DNA from: Streptomyces sp. CBMA29
GTDB taxonomy: Bacteria; Actinomycetota; Actinomycetes; Streptomycetales; Streptomycetaceae
Direction of reading: 5' to 3'
Assembly (NCBI RefSeq): GCF_014596445.1
Contig: NZ_MECL01000179.1
Coordinates: 1 to 64,000 of the forward strand
Length of the DNA stretch: 64,000 bases
This document shows, piece by piece, positions 34,126 through 43,312 of the stretch (position 1 is the stretch's first letter; every line of letters begins with the position of its first letter). The notes beneath the pieces are model-generated. The model saw only the letters and a list, made by a program, of their open reading frames with translations. It ran no database searches and was not told where the DNA came from. Position numbers and translations under genes: made by a program.

Positions 34126-34868
34126 CCTCCCGCCGCACGGGCGACCGCGGCACGGGCGACCGTGGCGGGGGCTTCCGAGACGTGAGCGACCGGTCCGTGG
34201 GCTCCCGGCTCACCGGCCCCCGGCTCACCGGCTCGCGGCGCGCCTTCGTCACCGCCGTGACGGCCGCCCTGCTGCTCACCGGCTGCGGCGGCCATCAAGC
34301 CGCGGGCCGCGCGGCGGGCGACGCCTCGGGTGACACCTCCAGCCGCGCCGCCGTGACCGAACGCCCCACCGGCGCACCGCGCTCTTCGCGGCCCGCCGCG
34401 AAAACGGCACACGCGCTGGCGCGTTCGGTCCCGGTGCGCCTGGAGGTCCCGGCCATCGGGGTCAACACCCCGCTCATGGAGCTGGGGTTGGCCCCGGACG
34501 GCACCGTGGAGGTCCCGCCGATCACGGCGCACGACCGCGCGGGCTGGTACCGGGGCTCGCCGACACCGGGTCAGGCCGGCCCGTCGGTGATCCTCGCCCA
34601 CGTCACGGTCGGCGCGTACGGGGACGGGGTCTTCCGCCACCTCTCGCGGCTGCGCCCCGGCGACCGGATCGTGGCGCGCCTGAAGAACGGCGAGGCGCCC
34701 CGGTTCGCCGTCACCGACGTCCGTACGGTCGCCAAGTCGGACTTCCCGACGGACGCGGTCTACGGCGACGTGGACCGTCCCGAGCTGCGGCTGATCACGT
34801 GCGGCGGCCCGCGCGAAGGCACCGGCTACCGCGACAACGTCATCGTCTTCGCCACGCTGATCCCGTAG
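34122..34868 (+). CDS. Class F sortase
   Basis: 248 residues, GTG start. Catalytic residues visible: H160 (VILAHVTVG), C227 (LRLITCGGP) and R237 (GYRDNVIVF). The N-terminus has a hydrophobic segment ending in the lipobox LLLTGC (C55), so it may be a lipoprotein rather than a simple membrane-helix protein. Class F sortases are common in actinobacteria, with few known substrates. The overlapping upstream gene is an obvious candidate substrate. Confidence 0.9.
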   Translation: MTSRRTGDRGTGDRGGGFRDVSDRSVGSRLTGPRLTGSRRAFVTAVTAALLLTGCGGHQAAGRAAGDASGDTSSRAAVTERPTGAPRSSRPAAKTAHALARSVPVRLEVPAIGVNTPLMELGLAPDGTVEVPPITAHDRAGWYRGSPTPGQAGPSVILAHVTVGAYGDGVFRHLSRLRPGDRIVARLKNGEAPRFAVTDVRTVAKSDFPTDAVYGDVDRPELRLITCGGPREGTGYRDNVIVFATLIP

Positions 34869-34921
34869 CGGGCGCGTCACGACCAAGCACGGCCAAGGCG
34901 GTCTCCTGACGCCTTCCCCGA

Positions 34922-34964
34922 GTCCCGGGCCGCCGCCGGTCCCCGTACGCCGGCGGCCCGGGAC
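34922..34964. terminator. Hairpin terminator after the sortase gene
   Basis: A 14-base-pair GC stem (34922-34935 with 34951-34964) with a 15-base loop, 53 bases after the sortase stop and before the sigma factor gene. Confidence 0.8.
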
Positions 34965-35025
34965 CCTCCGCGGGAGGGCGGAGGAGACCGCGAGAGCACC
35001 ACCCTGCCCCCCGACATGGAGAGCG

Positions 35026-35517
35026 TTGAAACGGTCCCGCGAGCAGGCAGCGTCCGAGCTGTTCGCCGCCTTCTACCCGCGCCTCGCCGGCTGGTGCCGC
35101 CGCCTGGTCGACGACGACGAGACGGCCCACGAGATCGCCTCGGAGGCGTTCACCCGGCTGTGGGCGCGCTGGACGGCGGTGGCCGAGCCGCGCGGCTTCC
35201 TGTACGTCACCGCGACCAATCTCGTACGGGATCATTGGCGCAAGCTGGAGCGCGAGCGCAGGGCCGTACGCCGGGCCACCGTGGAAGCCGCGGTACGGCC
35301 GCCGGCCGAGCAGACCGACCCGTCGCTGCGCATGCTGGTGCAGTCGCTGCCGGAACGCCTGCGCGTGCCGATCCTGCTGCACTACTACGCCGACCTCCCG
35401 ATTCGGGAGATATCCCTGCTCACCGGCCGCAAGGAGGGGACGGTCATGTCCGACCTCCACACCGCCAGGGAACTGCTGCGCGCCCACTTGAGGAGAAGCC
35501 TTGATCACACAGTCTGA
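35026..35517 (+). CDS. ECF-type RNA polymerase sigma factor
   Basis: 163 residues, TTG start after GGAGAG. Region 2 (ASELFAAFYPRLAGWCRRLV, EIASEAFTRLWARW, GFLYVTATNLVRDHWRKL) and region 4 (LPERLRVPILLHYYADLPI, ISLLTGRKEGTVMSDLHTA) are both present. A putative membrane partner follows, overlapping by 17 bases. The trigger is probably an envelope signal. The TTG start may keep levels low. Confidence 0.9.
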   Translation: MKRSREQAASELFAAFYPRLAGWCRRLVDDDETAHEIASEAFTRLWARWTAVAEPRGFLYVTATNLVRDHWRKLERERRAVRRATVEAAVRPPAEQTDPSLRMLVQSLPERLRVPILLHYYADLPIREISLLTGRKEGTVMSDLHTARELLRAHLRRSLDHTV

Positions 35518-36025
35518 CGACGGTCAGGACTTTGACCCCGAGGACCCGCTGACGGTCATCCTGCGGCCCGCCCCCGACCATCTCGGGCTGCCGCCCGGCC
35601 GGTACGAGAAGATCCGCAGGGGCGCGGCCCGCCGCCGTCTGCTCCGTATCGCCGTCGGGGTCGGCCTGTCCGGCGCGGTCGCCGCCCTTGTCGCGCTGCC
35701 GCTGCGCATGGCGGGACCGCAGTCGCCCGCCGCGCCCGCGATCCCGCTCGGCACGCCGCCCGCGAGCAGCTCCGCGACCAGGCCCGTCACCACCCCGACG
35801 CCGCGGCCCGCGCCGACCGACGGCCCTCGGACGGCGAAGACCCGGCCCACGGCCCAGGCCCCGTCCCCGAGCGCCGCCACGCGGACCGGCCCGCCCGGCA
35901 GATCCGCTTCCGCCACGCCCACCGCCACGCCCACCGCGACCCGCACCACGGACCGTCCCACGGTCCGTTCTACGGACCGCCCCACGGGCCGCTCGACGGA
36001 AGGTCCCACTACCTCGAACCGGTAG
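35501..36025 (+). CDS. Single-pass membrane protein, probable anti-sigma partner
   Basis: 174 residues, TTG start after GAGGAGAAG, overlapping the sigma gene by 17 bases. A short cytoplasmic N-terminus (LTVILRPAPDHLGLPPGRYEKI), one helix at about 48-70, then about 100 extracytoplasmic residues of almost pure Pro/Thr/Ser/Arg. I see no zinc-binding HxxxCxxC motif, so it is not a ZAS-type anti-sigma factor. The role is inferred from the operon. Confidence 0.65.
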   Translation: MITQSDDGQDFDPEDPLTVILRPAPDHLGLPPGRYEKIRRGAARRRLLRIAVGVGLSGAVAALVALPLRMAGPQSPAAPAIPLGTPPASSSATRPVTTPTPRPAPTDGPRTAKTRPTAQAPSPSAATRTGPPGRSASATPTATPTATRTTDRPTVRSTDRPTGRSTEGPTTSNR

Positions 36026-36051
36026 GCGGCACCAGGGTGTTGCGTGCGCAA

Positions 36052-36078
36052 GCCCCGCAAGCCCCGCAAGCCCCGCAA
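36052..36078. repeat. Three 9-base tandem repeats
   Basis: GCCCCGCAA is repeated at 36052, 36061 and 36070, just before a terminator hairpin. Confidence 0.95.
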
Positions 36079-36082
36079 CACG

Positions 36083-36119
36083 CCGCAGGGCCCGGCCAGG
36101 ATGCGGTCGGGCCCTGCGG
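36083..36119. terminator. Bidirectional hairpin terminator
   Basis: CCGCAGGGCCCG (36083-36094) pairs perfectly with CGGGCCCTGCGG (36108-36119), 13-base loop, between the convergent anti-sigma and GH92 genes. Confidence 0.88.
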
Positions 36120-36141
36120 GATGACGCGGATCGGGGCGCGG

Positions 36142-39100
36142 TCAGTGCCCGTTGCCCCGCGCGGGCCGGTGGAAGGCGACGGTGTAGGTACGGGTCACCG
36201 AGCCGTTGGGTGAGGTCAGGGTGACGGTGCGAGTGGTGGAGCGCGGAGCGGTCGAGGAGACGACCGCGCTGCCGTCGGTGACCCTGACCCGGATGCCGGT
36301 CTTGGCCGGTACGGCGGTGACGGCCGGGACCCTGCCGTTGGCGGGGAGGTCGACGACGTACGTGGAGACCTCGGGGTCGAAGCCGTCGACGGCGACTCCC
36401 CCGATTTTGAGGGCACTTGCGTCCGCGACGCTCGCCTTCGTGGCGTCGGCGAAGTTGGTGACGGTGACCGAACCGTCGTGGTTGACGACGAAGTGCGCGG
36501 CCATCGCGGCGGCCAGGTTGATCCGCTCCCAGCTCGCTGCGCCGGCCGCCGTGAGGTCGAGCGGGTAGCCCGAGTCGGTGGCGGTCTGCTGGAGGATCTG
36601 GGTGCGCTGCTCCGCGGTGAGGTCGGGGAACGCGGTGACCAGCAGGGCCGCCGCGTCGGTCGGGGCCGCGAGGGACTGACCGGCCTTGCCCGTACGGGAG
36701 AAGCCGTAGGTCAGGCGCTGGGTGTAGACGTCGATGTCCTGCGCCGTGGTGAGGCCGCCGTAGGAGTCGCCCGCGCAGGCGGCGAGCGTGTCGCCGTATC
36801 CCTGCTTCTCGCACTGTGCGAGCAGCACGTTCTCGATCTCGGTGTGGGCCTGCGTGAGCAGTTGGGCGAAGTCGGGGTCGGCCCACCGGTGGGCCACGGT
36901 GGCCTGTCCGGTGATGCGGCCGCCCATGACGTCGAGCGGGTAGTGGAAGCCGAGGACGACCCGGTTGTCGCCGTACTCCGAGGTGCGGGCGAGGATCGAC
37001 GGCGCCAACTCCGGCAGGAGCGTGGCGAGTACGGTCCCGGCCTCGTATCCGCCGTACGTGTGACCGCTCGGGTACGAGCCGCTGGTGGCGAGACCGCTGT
37101 ACGAGCCGTCCTGCGACTCGTAGACGTCTCCGCCGTCGCCGACGAAGCCGAGCCGGACGTACGGGCGCAGGTAGCCGTAGTGGTCCTTGGCCGCGTCGTG
37201 GGTGTCGAGACCCTGGGTGACCCGGCCGAACAGGGCGTTGGTCTTGGGCAGTTGACCGCCGCTCAGCGCGTCGCTGTAGATCGCGCCGAGCCGGGACCCG
37301 AGGCCGTCCGCCATCGTGACGGTGGCGCTGTGCGTCGCGTCGACCTCGGCCCTGTCCACCTCCTTCTGCGTGGCCGCGTTGTTGATGCGCACCGCGATCT
37401 CGTCGTTCTCCGCGGTGAGCGAAGTGCCGTTGGCGACCTTGGAGTTGGCGCCGAGGACGCTGGAGGGGAGGTGGTCGAAACCGCTGAGGAGGTGGGTGAA
37501 GTAGTCGGAACCGTCGCCGGTAGCAGGCCACTTGTCCGACGCGTAACTCGCCTTCAGCGTCTCGTCGGGGAACGGGGACGGCGTGTACGCCGGGGCGGCC
37601 ACGTCCTGGGCGGTGGCCGGGTCCTGTGCGGTGGCCACGTCCTGAGCGGCGGCCGGGTCGTCCGAGGTCCCGGCCAGCGTCACCGCGGTGACGGTCGCCG
37701 AGTGGGCCTTGGTCGTGCCGCCCGGGGCCGTGAGCAGCGCCGTGCCGGCCGTGGCGGGAAGGTGCGCGGTGGAACCGTCGTCGAGGGTCACGGTGTAGCC
37801 GATGACCGGGAATCCGCCGTCACCGGCCGGCCGCCAGGTCACCCGGACGTGGCCGCCGTGCGTGGTCACCCCCGTCACGTGCGGCTTCTGCGGCCGGCCG
37901 CCGCCGGTCACCACCGGGGCGGTGGCGGCGCTCTGCCGCGAGGCGCCGACGGAGTTCAGCGCCTGGACGCGCGCGGTGTACGAGCGGCCCGCGGGCAGCG
38001 AAGTGAACACCGTGCCGCGGCTGTTCGGGTCGCGGATCTCGACCTGGTGACCGTCGTTGAGGCTGATCCGGTAGCCGGTGACGGGCGAGCCGCCGGTGTC
38101 CTGCGGCGCGGCCCAGGCGACGGTCACACTCGCGCCGGACGAGGTCGCCGACACCGCGCCGGGCACCGCCGGTACGGTCTTGGGCTTCGTCCTGAGCGCG
38201 GACATCGCGCGGTCGAGGGACTGGTGGCGCGCGGTGAGGGTCGCGTCCGTCGCCTTGTCGTCCGCGACGGCCGCCTTGGCCGCGGCGAGCGCGGTGGTGA
38301 ACGCCTTCCACGACGCTTCCGTGTAGCGCGCGTTGTCGAGGGCCGACGCCGTGCCGACCAGGTCCTCAAGTCGCAGCCGGGGCAGCGGAATCAACTGGCC
38401 GGCGGCGAGGGTGAGGCTGCGGGTCTGCGCGTCGACTTCGAGCTGCGCCGCGTCGTCGGCGGCCAGCAGGGCCTGTGCGGAGGCGAGTTCACGCCGGAAC
38501 ACGCCGAAGTCGATCGTGTCGTACCGCGCCGCGTCGCCGGACAGTCCCGCGTACCGGTCGACCGCCTTGCGCAGCGCGGTCTTGTCCGTCGCGGTGGGCG
38601 TGTCAATGTGGCTGAAGGTGATCCGGCCCAGATTCGCGACGTACGGGTGCGAGGAGTCCGGGGTGGTCAGCAGCCGCAGGTGGACGGTGTGCGTGCCGGT
38701 GACCGGCGTGGGCAGCGTCAGGCTCGTCGTGCCTCCCGACGACCACGCGCTTCCGGTGACCGGCAGCGGGACGGTCGCGTACGGCGTCCCCGGGTCGGCC
38801 GCGTCGAAGGAGTCCAGGTAGAGCTGGGCGGCCGAACCGGTGCCGCAGCGGGCGGAGTTGTTGACGTAGGTGAAGGTGACGGTGTTCTTCGGCGTGGACC
38901 CGAAGTCGACGGTGCCGTAACCGGCCCAGGCCCCGTTGTACGTGCCGCCGAGGTCGGTGGTGGAGCCGGAGCCGGTCCAGCCGACCGGCTCGCTCTTGAG
39001 GCCGCCGCCGCTGGTGGAGTCGAACGCGGTGGCGTCGAAGCCCACCGGGGCGTCGGCGGTGCGCGTCAGGGTCAGCGAGTAGACGTTGGCCACGTACGGC

Positions 39101-42100
39101 TGCGAGGACGACTGCGTGCTGGAGACGAAGTCGGCGTACACGTCCTGGACGCCGGTGAAGACGGCCGGGTCGAGCTGAACGGTCGCGGTGGCGAGGGTTC
39201 CCCAGCCGGAGCCGGTGTAGTCGAGCGGGATGTCGACGCTCTTCTCGCCGTCCTTCGAGCCGAGGTGCAGTTCGAGGTGCCCGTCGGACGCGGCGCGCGA
39301 CTGCGGCTTGTCATAGCTGACGGTGACGGTGTCGGCGCCGTCCTTGAGGTCGGTGGCCTTCCACTGGGCCCACGCGCCGTTCGTGGTGTTCTCGAAGATG
39401 CCGTTGCCGAGGCTGAGCGGCAGCGAACCACCGCCGGTCGTGGTGCTGTTGGCCGCCGTCAGCGTGGCGAGCGTGGTCGAGGGCGAGGAGGAGACCGCCT
39501 CGGGCGAGAACTGGTACCAGTCGAAGTTCGACACCCACTGCTGGCCGGACGGCGCGTGGAAGACGAACGTCGCACCGGACGCGGTCAGCAGCGCGTCCGG
39601 GTCGGTGACGGCCGCCCGCACGGTGGTGTAGTTCTGCCAACTGCCCGTGCCGGGAAGGGAGACGGTGGCGACGACGGGGCCGTCGGCGGCGCCCGCGTGG
39701 ACGTCCACACTGCTCGGCTTCGCGCTCGTGGCCTGCGAGTTGGCGTAGCGGACCGCGACGCTGCGCGGCGCGACCCCGCCGAAGTCCAGCTTGTTGTACC
39801 GCTCCCAGGCGCCCTCGGTGACCCCGCCGAGGTCCCCGTCGGAGTAGTACGCCTCCTTCACGAGGCTGGGGCCCTCCATCTGGTCGGGGGCCTCGGCCTG
39901 GAGTACGGCGAAACCGCCCTCGTCGATGGTGAGCGCGTCGGCGGCCGAACGCAGCGCGTCCTGCGCCGCCATGAGCGTGCCCGTCCTGGCGGCGGTGTCC
40001 GCGAGGACGGTCCGCGCGCGCTCCAGCGCCGAACTGAACAGCGTCCAGGAGCCGTCGGAGTAGTTGCCGCTGCGCACCAGCGACGCCTGGCCGACGAGCG
40101 TGCCGAGCCAGGCGCGGTACACCGCGGCGGCGGAGACGGTCAGCGGGTCGGTGGCCGAGATGCCGGTGCCGCTCACCGTGGAGGCGCGCACGCCGTGGGC
40201 GAAGGCCGCGTCGCGGAAGGTGATGCCGTAGCGCGCGTCGACCTTCGTGGTGCCGGTGAGCGACAGCGTCGCCGTACGCGAGCCGGTCACGCGGAGGTCG
40301 GCCGTGACGCCGCCGGGCAGGCCGGTCACGCTCGCCGCGCCGGTCCTGGTGAGGCTGGTGCCGCTGCGGGCGGCGAAGGACGCCGGTCCCGACAGGGTGA
40401 GCTTCACGCTGCCGCGGACGGCGCCGTCCGCTGCGGTGGCGACGGTGTCCGGCCGGGCGGAGAGCACGGTGCCGGTGTGGCCCGTTCCGCTGCCGCCGTG
40501 GCCGGTGTCGGTGTCCAGCGAGTACGCGGGCTTGGTGTCGGCGCCCCACCGGGAGGGCTTGGCGCCCATGGTGAAGTCGAGGGTCCCGCCGGCGACGATC
40601 TGCGAGTAGTCCAGCCAAGTGTTCTGGAAACGCTTGCCGTTGAGCGTCGCGCTCTGCACGTAGTAGTTCGTCGGCGAGACCCCGCCGGCCTTCACCGTGA
40701 AGCGGGAGCCGTTGGCGTAGGTGATCGTCGTGGAGTCGAAGAACGGGCTGCCGATCTGGAACTGGCTGGAGCCCGCGGTCACCGGGAACAGGCCGAGGGC
40801 CGCCGCGACGAACATGGTCGACATGGTGCCCGCGTCGTTGTCCATGGTCGGCAGGAAGCCGTTCGGGGCGAGCTTGTAGACCTGCGTCTTGACCGGCGGG
40901 GTGAACTCACCGCCGCCGCTGGGGGCTTCGTTGGTGGAGCCCGTCGCGATGTACCGGTTCCAGGTCGAACCGGTGTAGATGGCGCGCACCCACTTCTGCG
41001 TCAGGCTGGGCTCGCCGACGTAGTTGAAGAGGTACGGGGCCTGGAGGTCGATCTCGTTCGCGTTGGAGTGCAGCATGGTCGAGCCGTTGTCGAGGGCGGA
41101 GTCCTCGCCGAACATGTGGTCGACGGCGGCCTTTCCGGCCTTCGTACCGCCCATGGCCTTGATGAGGCCGCCCATGTCGTAGGCGTCGTACCAGTGGTAC
41201 TGCCAGAGCGTGCCCTGGTAGAGACCGGCCGCCTCGAACTTCTCGTAGTCGGCGCTCTGCCAGTCGCCGCCGGACGCGCGCGGGGTGAGCAGACCGACCT
41301 TGGTGCCGTCACCGGCCGTCCAGGCGCCGGACTTCACCAGGTTGTCGATCGCCATGGTCGACTGCGTGCGCAGCTTGTCGGCGTCCGCGTCCTTGCCGAG
41401 CGCGCCCGCGACGACGGACAACGCCCACTGGTCGTACCCGCGTTGGACCGTGGTGCCGGGATCACCGGTGACGTACCCCTGCCGCAACTGCGCGCCCGTG
41501 TAGAACCCGGAGTACGACAGCAGCGCCGGATACGCCTCGTCCAGCCGGTCGAAGTTCTTGTACCCCTTCGACAGCGCGTCGGCGATCACCACCGCCGAGC
41601 GCTCCCACCGCACGGTCGGCACCGAGTGCGTGAGACTGCCGAGGCTCTTGCCCGAGGCGTGCACGTCGGCGAAGAGCACGATGAGCGACTGCACCAGGTC
41701 CCGGTACGTGGCCGGGTCGATGTACGCCTCGACCGAGTACTTCCTGAAGTCGTCCCAGGTGGACCAACCGTCGTAGTACGTGAAGCCGTTCGCGGTGTGC
41801 ACCGCGCCGTCCGCGCCCCGGTAGGTCCCGCTGGTGCTGGTGGCGTTCACCGGCAGCCCGTACATCCGGTACAGGTGCGTGTAGAACTCCTTGGTGAGCA
41901 TCGACCCGGGGTCGGACTTCGCGGACGCGCTGACGGCCACGGCGCCGAGCGTGCTGTTCCACTCCGCCTTCGTCCGCGCGCGGGCCTGGTCGAAGGTGAG
42001 GCCGCCGACCTCGTTGCGCTGGTCGGTCACGGCCTGGTCCGCGCTGATCGGCGAGAGCGTGACGCGCAGTTCGACATCGCGCCCGTGCGCCTTGTCGAAG

Positions 42101-42987
42101 CCGAGGACCGCTCCGGCGTCGGAGCCGTCCCGCGTGGTCGCGTCGCCCAGCGTGCCGTCGTTGCCCCAGCTCTTCAGCGAGGTCACCGGGACATTGGTCG
42201 TGGCGGCGTAATAGAGCTGGTACGAGGCGCCGTTGAACGAACCCGCGATGAGGCCGGTGATCGAGGTCGTCCCGTTCGGGAGCGTCGTCGCCTTCATCGT
42301 CGTGCGGGTGCGGCTGGTGAAGTTGTTCGCGAGGTCGAGGACGAGTTGGGGCTCGGCGCCGTCGGGGAAGCTGTAACGCTCAAGGGCCGTACGCGTCGTC
42401 GCCGTCATCTCGGCCTTGACGGTCCCGGCGTCCCGCGTCACCGCCGAGGCGGTCCCGGAGACCGACCCGAGCCCCACCTGGTAGTAACCGGGCGTCGCCG
42501 TCTCGTCGTCGTGGCTGTACGGGTGCGCGTACGTGCTGGGCGCCGGGCGCTTGTCGTAGCGCACGGACGTCGGGACGACCAGCAGGTCACCGCCGCCGCC
42601 CGAGCCGCCGACGCCGTCGAGATTCGTCGCGGTGAAACCGGCGATGCGGCTCTCGTTGTAGTCGTACCCCGTGTGGTTGCGGCCCGGTGTGGTCAGCGGG
42701 TTGACCTTGGCGAGGCTGTGCGGCGCCTCGGCGCCCGGCAGGTCGTTGCCGTCGTCGCCCGCGGTGGAGACGAAGGGGTCGACGAGCTTGGTGTAATCCG
42801 TGCCGCCGGACGTGCTCGCGGTGTTAGCGGTGGGTGCCGCCGTGGCCGTACCGGCGCCCGCCAGCGCGGCGAAGGCGAGCGACCCGGTGAGCAGCGCCGC
42901 GACCGCGGCACGCAGCCGGCCGCGGTGCCCGCGGGCTGCTCCCGGTGGCGTCACGCGGGGCGTCGGGGCATGGGATCTGATGGGCAT
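36142..42987 (-). CDS. Secreted GH92 mannosidase-type enzyme fused to PAP2 acid phosphatase, with CBM6, FIVAR and Fn3 modules
   Basis: 2281 residues from ATG 42987 (GGAGAGG upstream). Order: signal peptide (to about 48); GH92 (about 60-830); Ig-like (835-950); FIVAR (960-1030); three CBM6-like modules (about 1030-1160, 1170-1310, 1312-1456); FIVAR (1462-1600); two Fn3 (1606-1776); PAP2 phosphatase (about 1800-2065); C-terminal beta-sandwich. The GH92 base Asp is kept (D718 in DNDAGTMS). The usual general-acid segment TEGNxWQY reads YQGTLWQY, with Q591 replacing Glu. The phosphatase has all three motifs: K-x6-RP (KDHYGYLRP), PSGH (H1976), and R-x5-H-x3-D (RVVLGFHYPLD). This suggests an enzyme that removes mannose from mannosyl phosphodiesters and then the exposed phosphate. 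Confidence 0.88.
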   Translation of the reverse strand: MPIRSHAPTPRVTPPGAARGHRGRLRAAVAALLTGSLAFAALAGAGTATAAPTANTASTSGGTDYTKLVDPFVSTAGDDGNDLPGAEAPHSLAKVNPLTTPGRNHTGYDYNESRIAGFTATNLDGVGGSGGGGDLLVVPTSVRYDKRPAPSTYAHPYSHDDETATPGYYQVGLGSVSGTASAVTRDAGTVKAEMTATTRTALERYSFPDGAEPQLVLDLANNFTSRTRTTMKATTLPNGTTSITGLIAGSFNGASYQLYYAATTNVPVTSLKSWGNDGTLGDATTRDGSDAGAVLGFDKAHGRDVELRVTLSPISADQAVTDQRNEVGGLTFDQARARTKAEWNSTLGAVAVSASAKSDPGSMLTKEFYTHLYRMYGLPVNATSTSGTYRGADGAVHTANGFTYYDGWSTWDDFRKYSVEAYIDPATYRDLVQSLIVLFADVHASGKSLGSLTHSVPTVRWERSAVVIADALSKGYKNFDRLDEAYPALLSYSGFYTGAQLRQGYVTGDPGTTVQRGYDQWALSVVAGALGKDADADKLRTQSTMAIDNLVKSGAWTAGDGTKVGLLTPRASGGDWQSADYEKFEAAGLYQGTLWQYHWYDAYDMGGLIKAMGGTKAGKAAVDHMFGEDSALDNGSTMLHSNANEIDLQAPYLFNYVGEPSLTQKWVRAIYTGSTWNRYIATGSTNEAPSGGGEFTPPVKTQVYKLAPNGFLPTMDNDAGTMSTMFVAAALGLFPVTAGSSQFQIGSPFFDSTTITYANGSRFTVKAGGVSPTNYYVQSATLNGKRFQNTWLDYSQIVAGGTLDFTMGAKPSRWGADTKPAYSLDTDTGHGGSGTGHTGTVLSARPDTVATAADGAVRGSVKLTLSGPASFAARSGTSLTRTGAASVTGLPGGVTADLRVTGSRTATLSLTGTTKVDARYGITFRDAAFAHGVRASTVSGTGISATDPLTVSAAAVYRAWLGTLVGQASLVRSGNYSDGSWTLFSSALERARTVLADTAARTGTLMAAQDALRSAADALTIDEGGFAVLQAEAPDQMEGPSLVKEAYYSDGDLGGVTEGAWERYNKLDFGGVAPRSVAVRYANSQATSAKPSSVDVHAGAADGPVVATVSLPGTGSWQNYTTVRAAVTDPDALLTASGATFVFHAPSGQQWVSNFDWYQFSPEAVSSSPSTTLATLTAANSTTTGGGSLPLSLGNGIFENTTNGAWAQWKATDLKDGADTVTVSYDKPQSRAASDGHLELHLGSKDGEKSVDIPLDYTGSGWGTLATATVQLDPAVFTGVQDVYADFVSSTQSSSQPYVANVYSLTLTRTADAPVGFDATAFDSTSGGGLKSEPVGWTGSGSTTDLGGTYNGAWAGYGTVDFGSTPKNTVTFTYVNNSARCGTGSAAQLYLDSFDAADPGTPYATVPLPVTGSAWSSGGTTSLTLPTPVTGTHTVHLRLLTTPDSSHPYVANLGRITFSHIDTPTATDKTALRKAVDRYAGLSGDAARYDTIDFGVFRRELASAQALLAADDAAQLEVDAQTRSLTLAAGQLIPLPRLRLEDLVGTASALDNARYTEASWKAFTTALAAAKAAVADDKATDATLTARHQSLDRAMSALRTKPKTVPAVPGAVSATSSGASVTVAWAAPQDTGGSPVTGYRISLNDGHQVEIRDPNSRGTVFTSLPAGRSYTARVQALNSVGASRQSAATAPVVTGGGRPQKPHVTGVTTHGGHVRVTWRPAGDGGFPVIGYTVTLDDGSTAHLPATAGTALLTAPGGTTKAHSATVTAVTLAGTSDDPAAAQDVATAQDPATAQDVAAPAYTPSPFPDETLKASYASDKWPATGDGSDYFTHLLSGFDHLPSSVLGANSKVANGTSLTAENDEIAVRINNAATQKEVDRAEVDATHSATVTMADGLGSRLGAIYSDALSGGQLPKTNALFGRVTQGLDTHDAAKDHYGYLRPYVRLGFVGDGGDVYESQDGSYSGLATSGSYPSGHTYGGYEAGTVLATLLPELAPSILARTSEYGDNRVVLGFHYPLDVMGGRITGQATVAHRWADPDFAQLLTQAHTEIENVLLAQCEKQGYGDTLAACAGDSYGGLTTAQDIDVYTQRLTYGFSRTGKAGQSLAAPTDAAALLVTAFPDLTAEQRTQILQQTATDSGYPLDLTAAGAASWERINLAAAMAAHFVVNHDGSVTVTNFADATKASVADASALKIGGVAVDGFDPEVSTYVVDLPANGRVPAVTAVPAKTGIRVRVTDGSAVVSSTAPRSTTRTVTLTSPNGSVTRTYTVAFHRPARGNGH

Positions 42988-43312
42988 GTGGCCTCTCCGG
43001 AGTCGCGGAACGCACGCACGACCCCGGGAGGACAACGTTGTCAACCCAACACTGGAGCGTGCAGAGTGAGATGGCGGTGGACACGCCGGAGTATTCCCGC
43101 AAGCGCCCACGGACGTCCACCATCAGACACGGGAAAGGCGTACGGGGGACAAACGGAATCCGCACAGAAGGTGCGCTCCGGGCGCACGGGACGGGGCGGG
43201 GGGCGGGGGGTGCGGTTCGCGGCGGGGCGCCGCTCGCCGCTTGTGGCAGGTGACGACTCGGCGATGCCCACGCGTCGAGTTCATGGCACAAGTGGCCCAG
43301 CGGCCACCGGTG
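42988..43312. promoter_or_regulatory. 325-base upstream region of the GH92-PAP2 gene
   Basis: No gene is supported here. It holds the ribosome site and promoter of the minus-strand GH92 gene, the AACGTT-centred palindrome listed separately, and a G-rich stretch (about 43190-43245) leading to the end of the convergent-side GNAT gene. Confidence 0.6.
43031..43042. promoter_or_regulatory. LacI-type operator palindrome upstream of GH92-PAP2
   Basis: GACAACGTTGTC is a perfect 12-base palindrome with the central CG typical of LacI-family operators, 44-55 bases before the GH92 start codon, where it would overlap the promoter or leader. Confidence 0.6.

Noticed and set aside
35016-35504. ATG-started frame over the sigma factor gene
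   Set aside because: Out of frame with the conserved sigma regions 2 and 4, which are read from TTG 35026.
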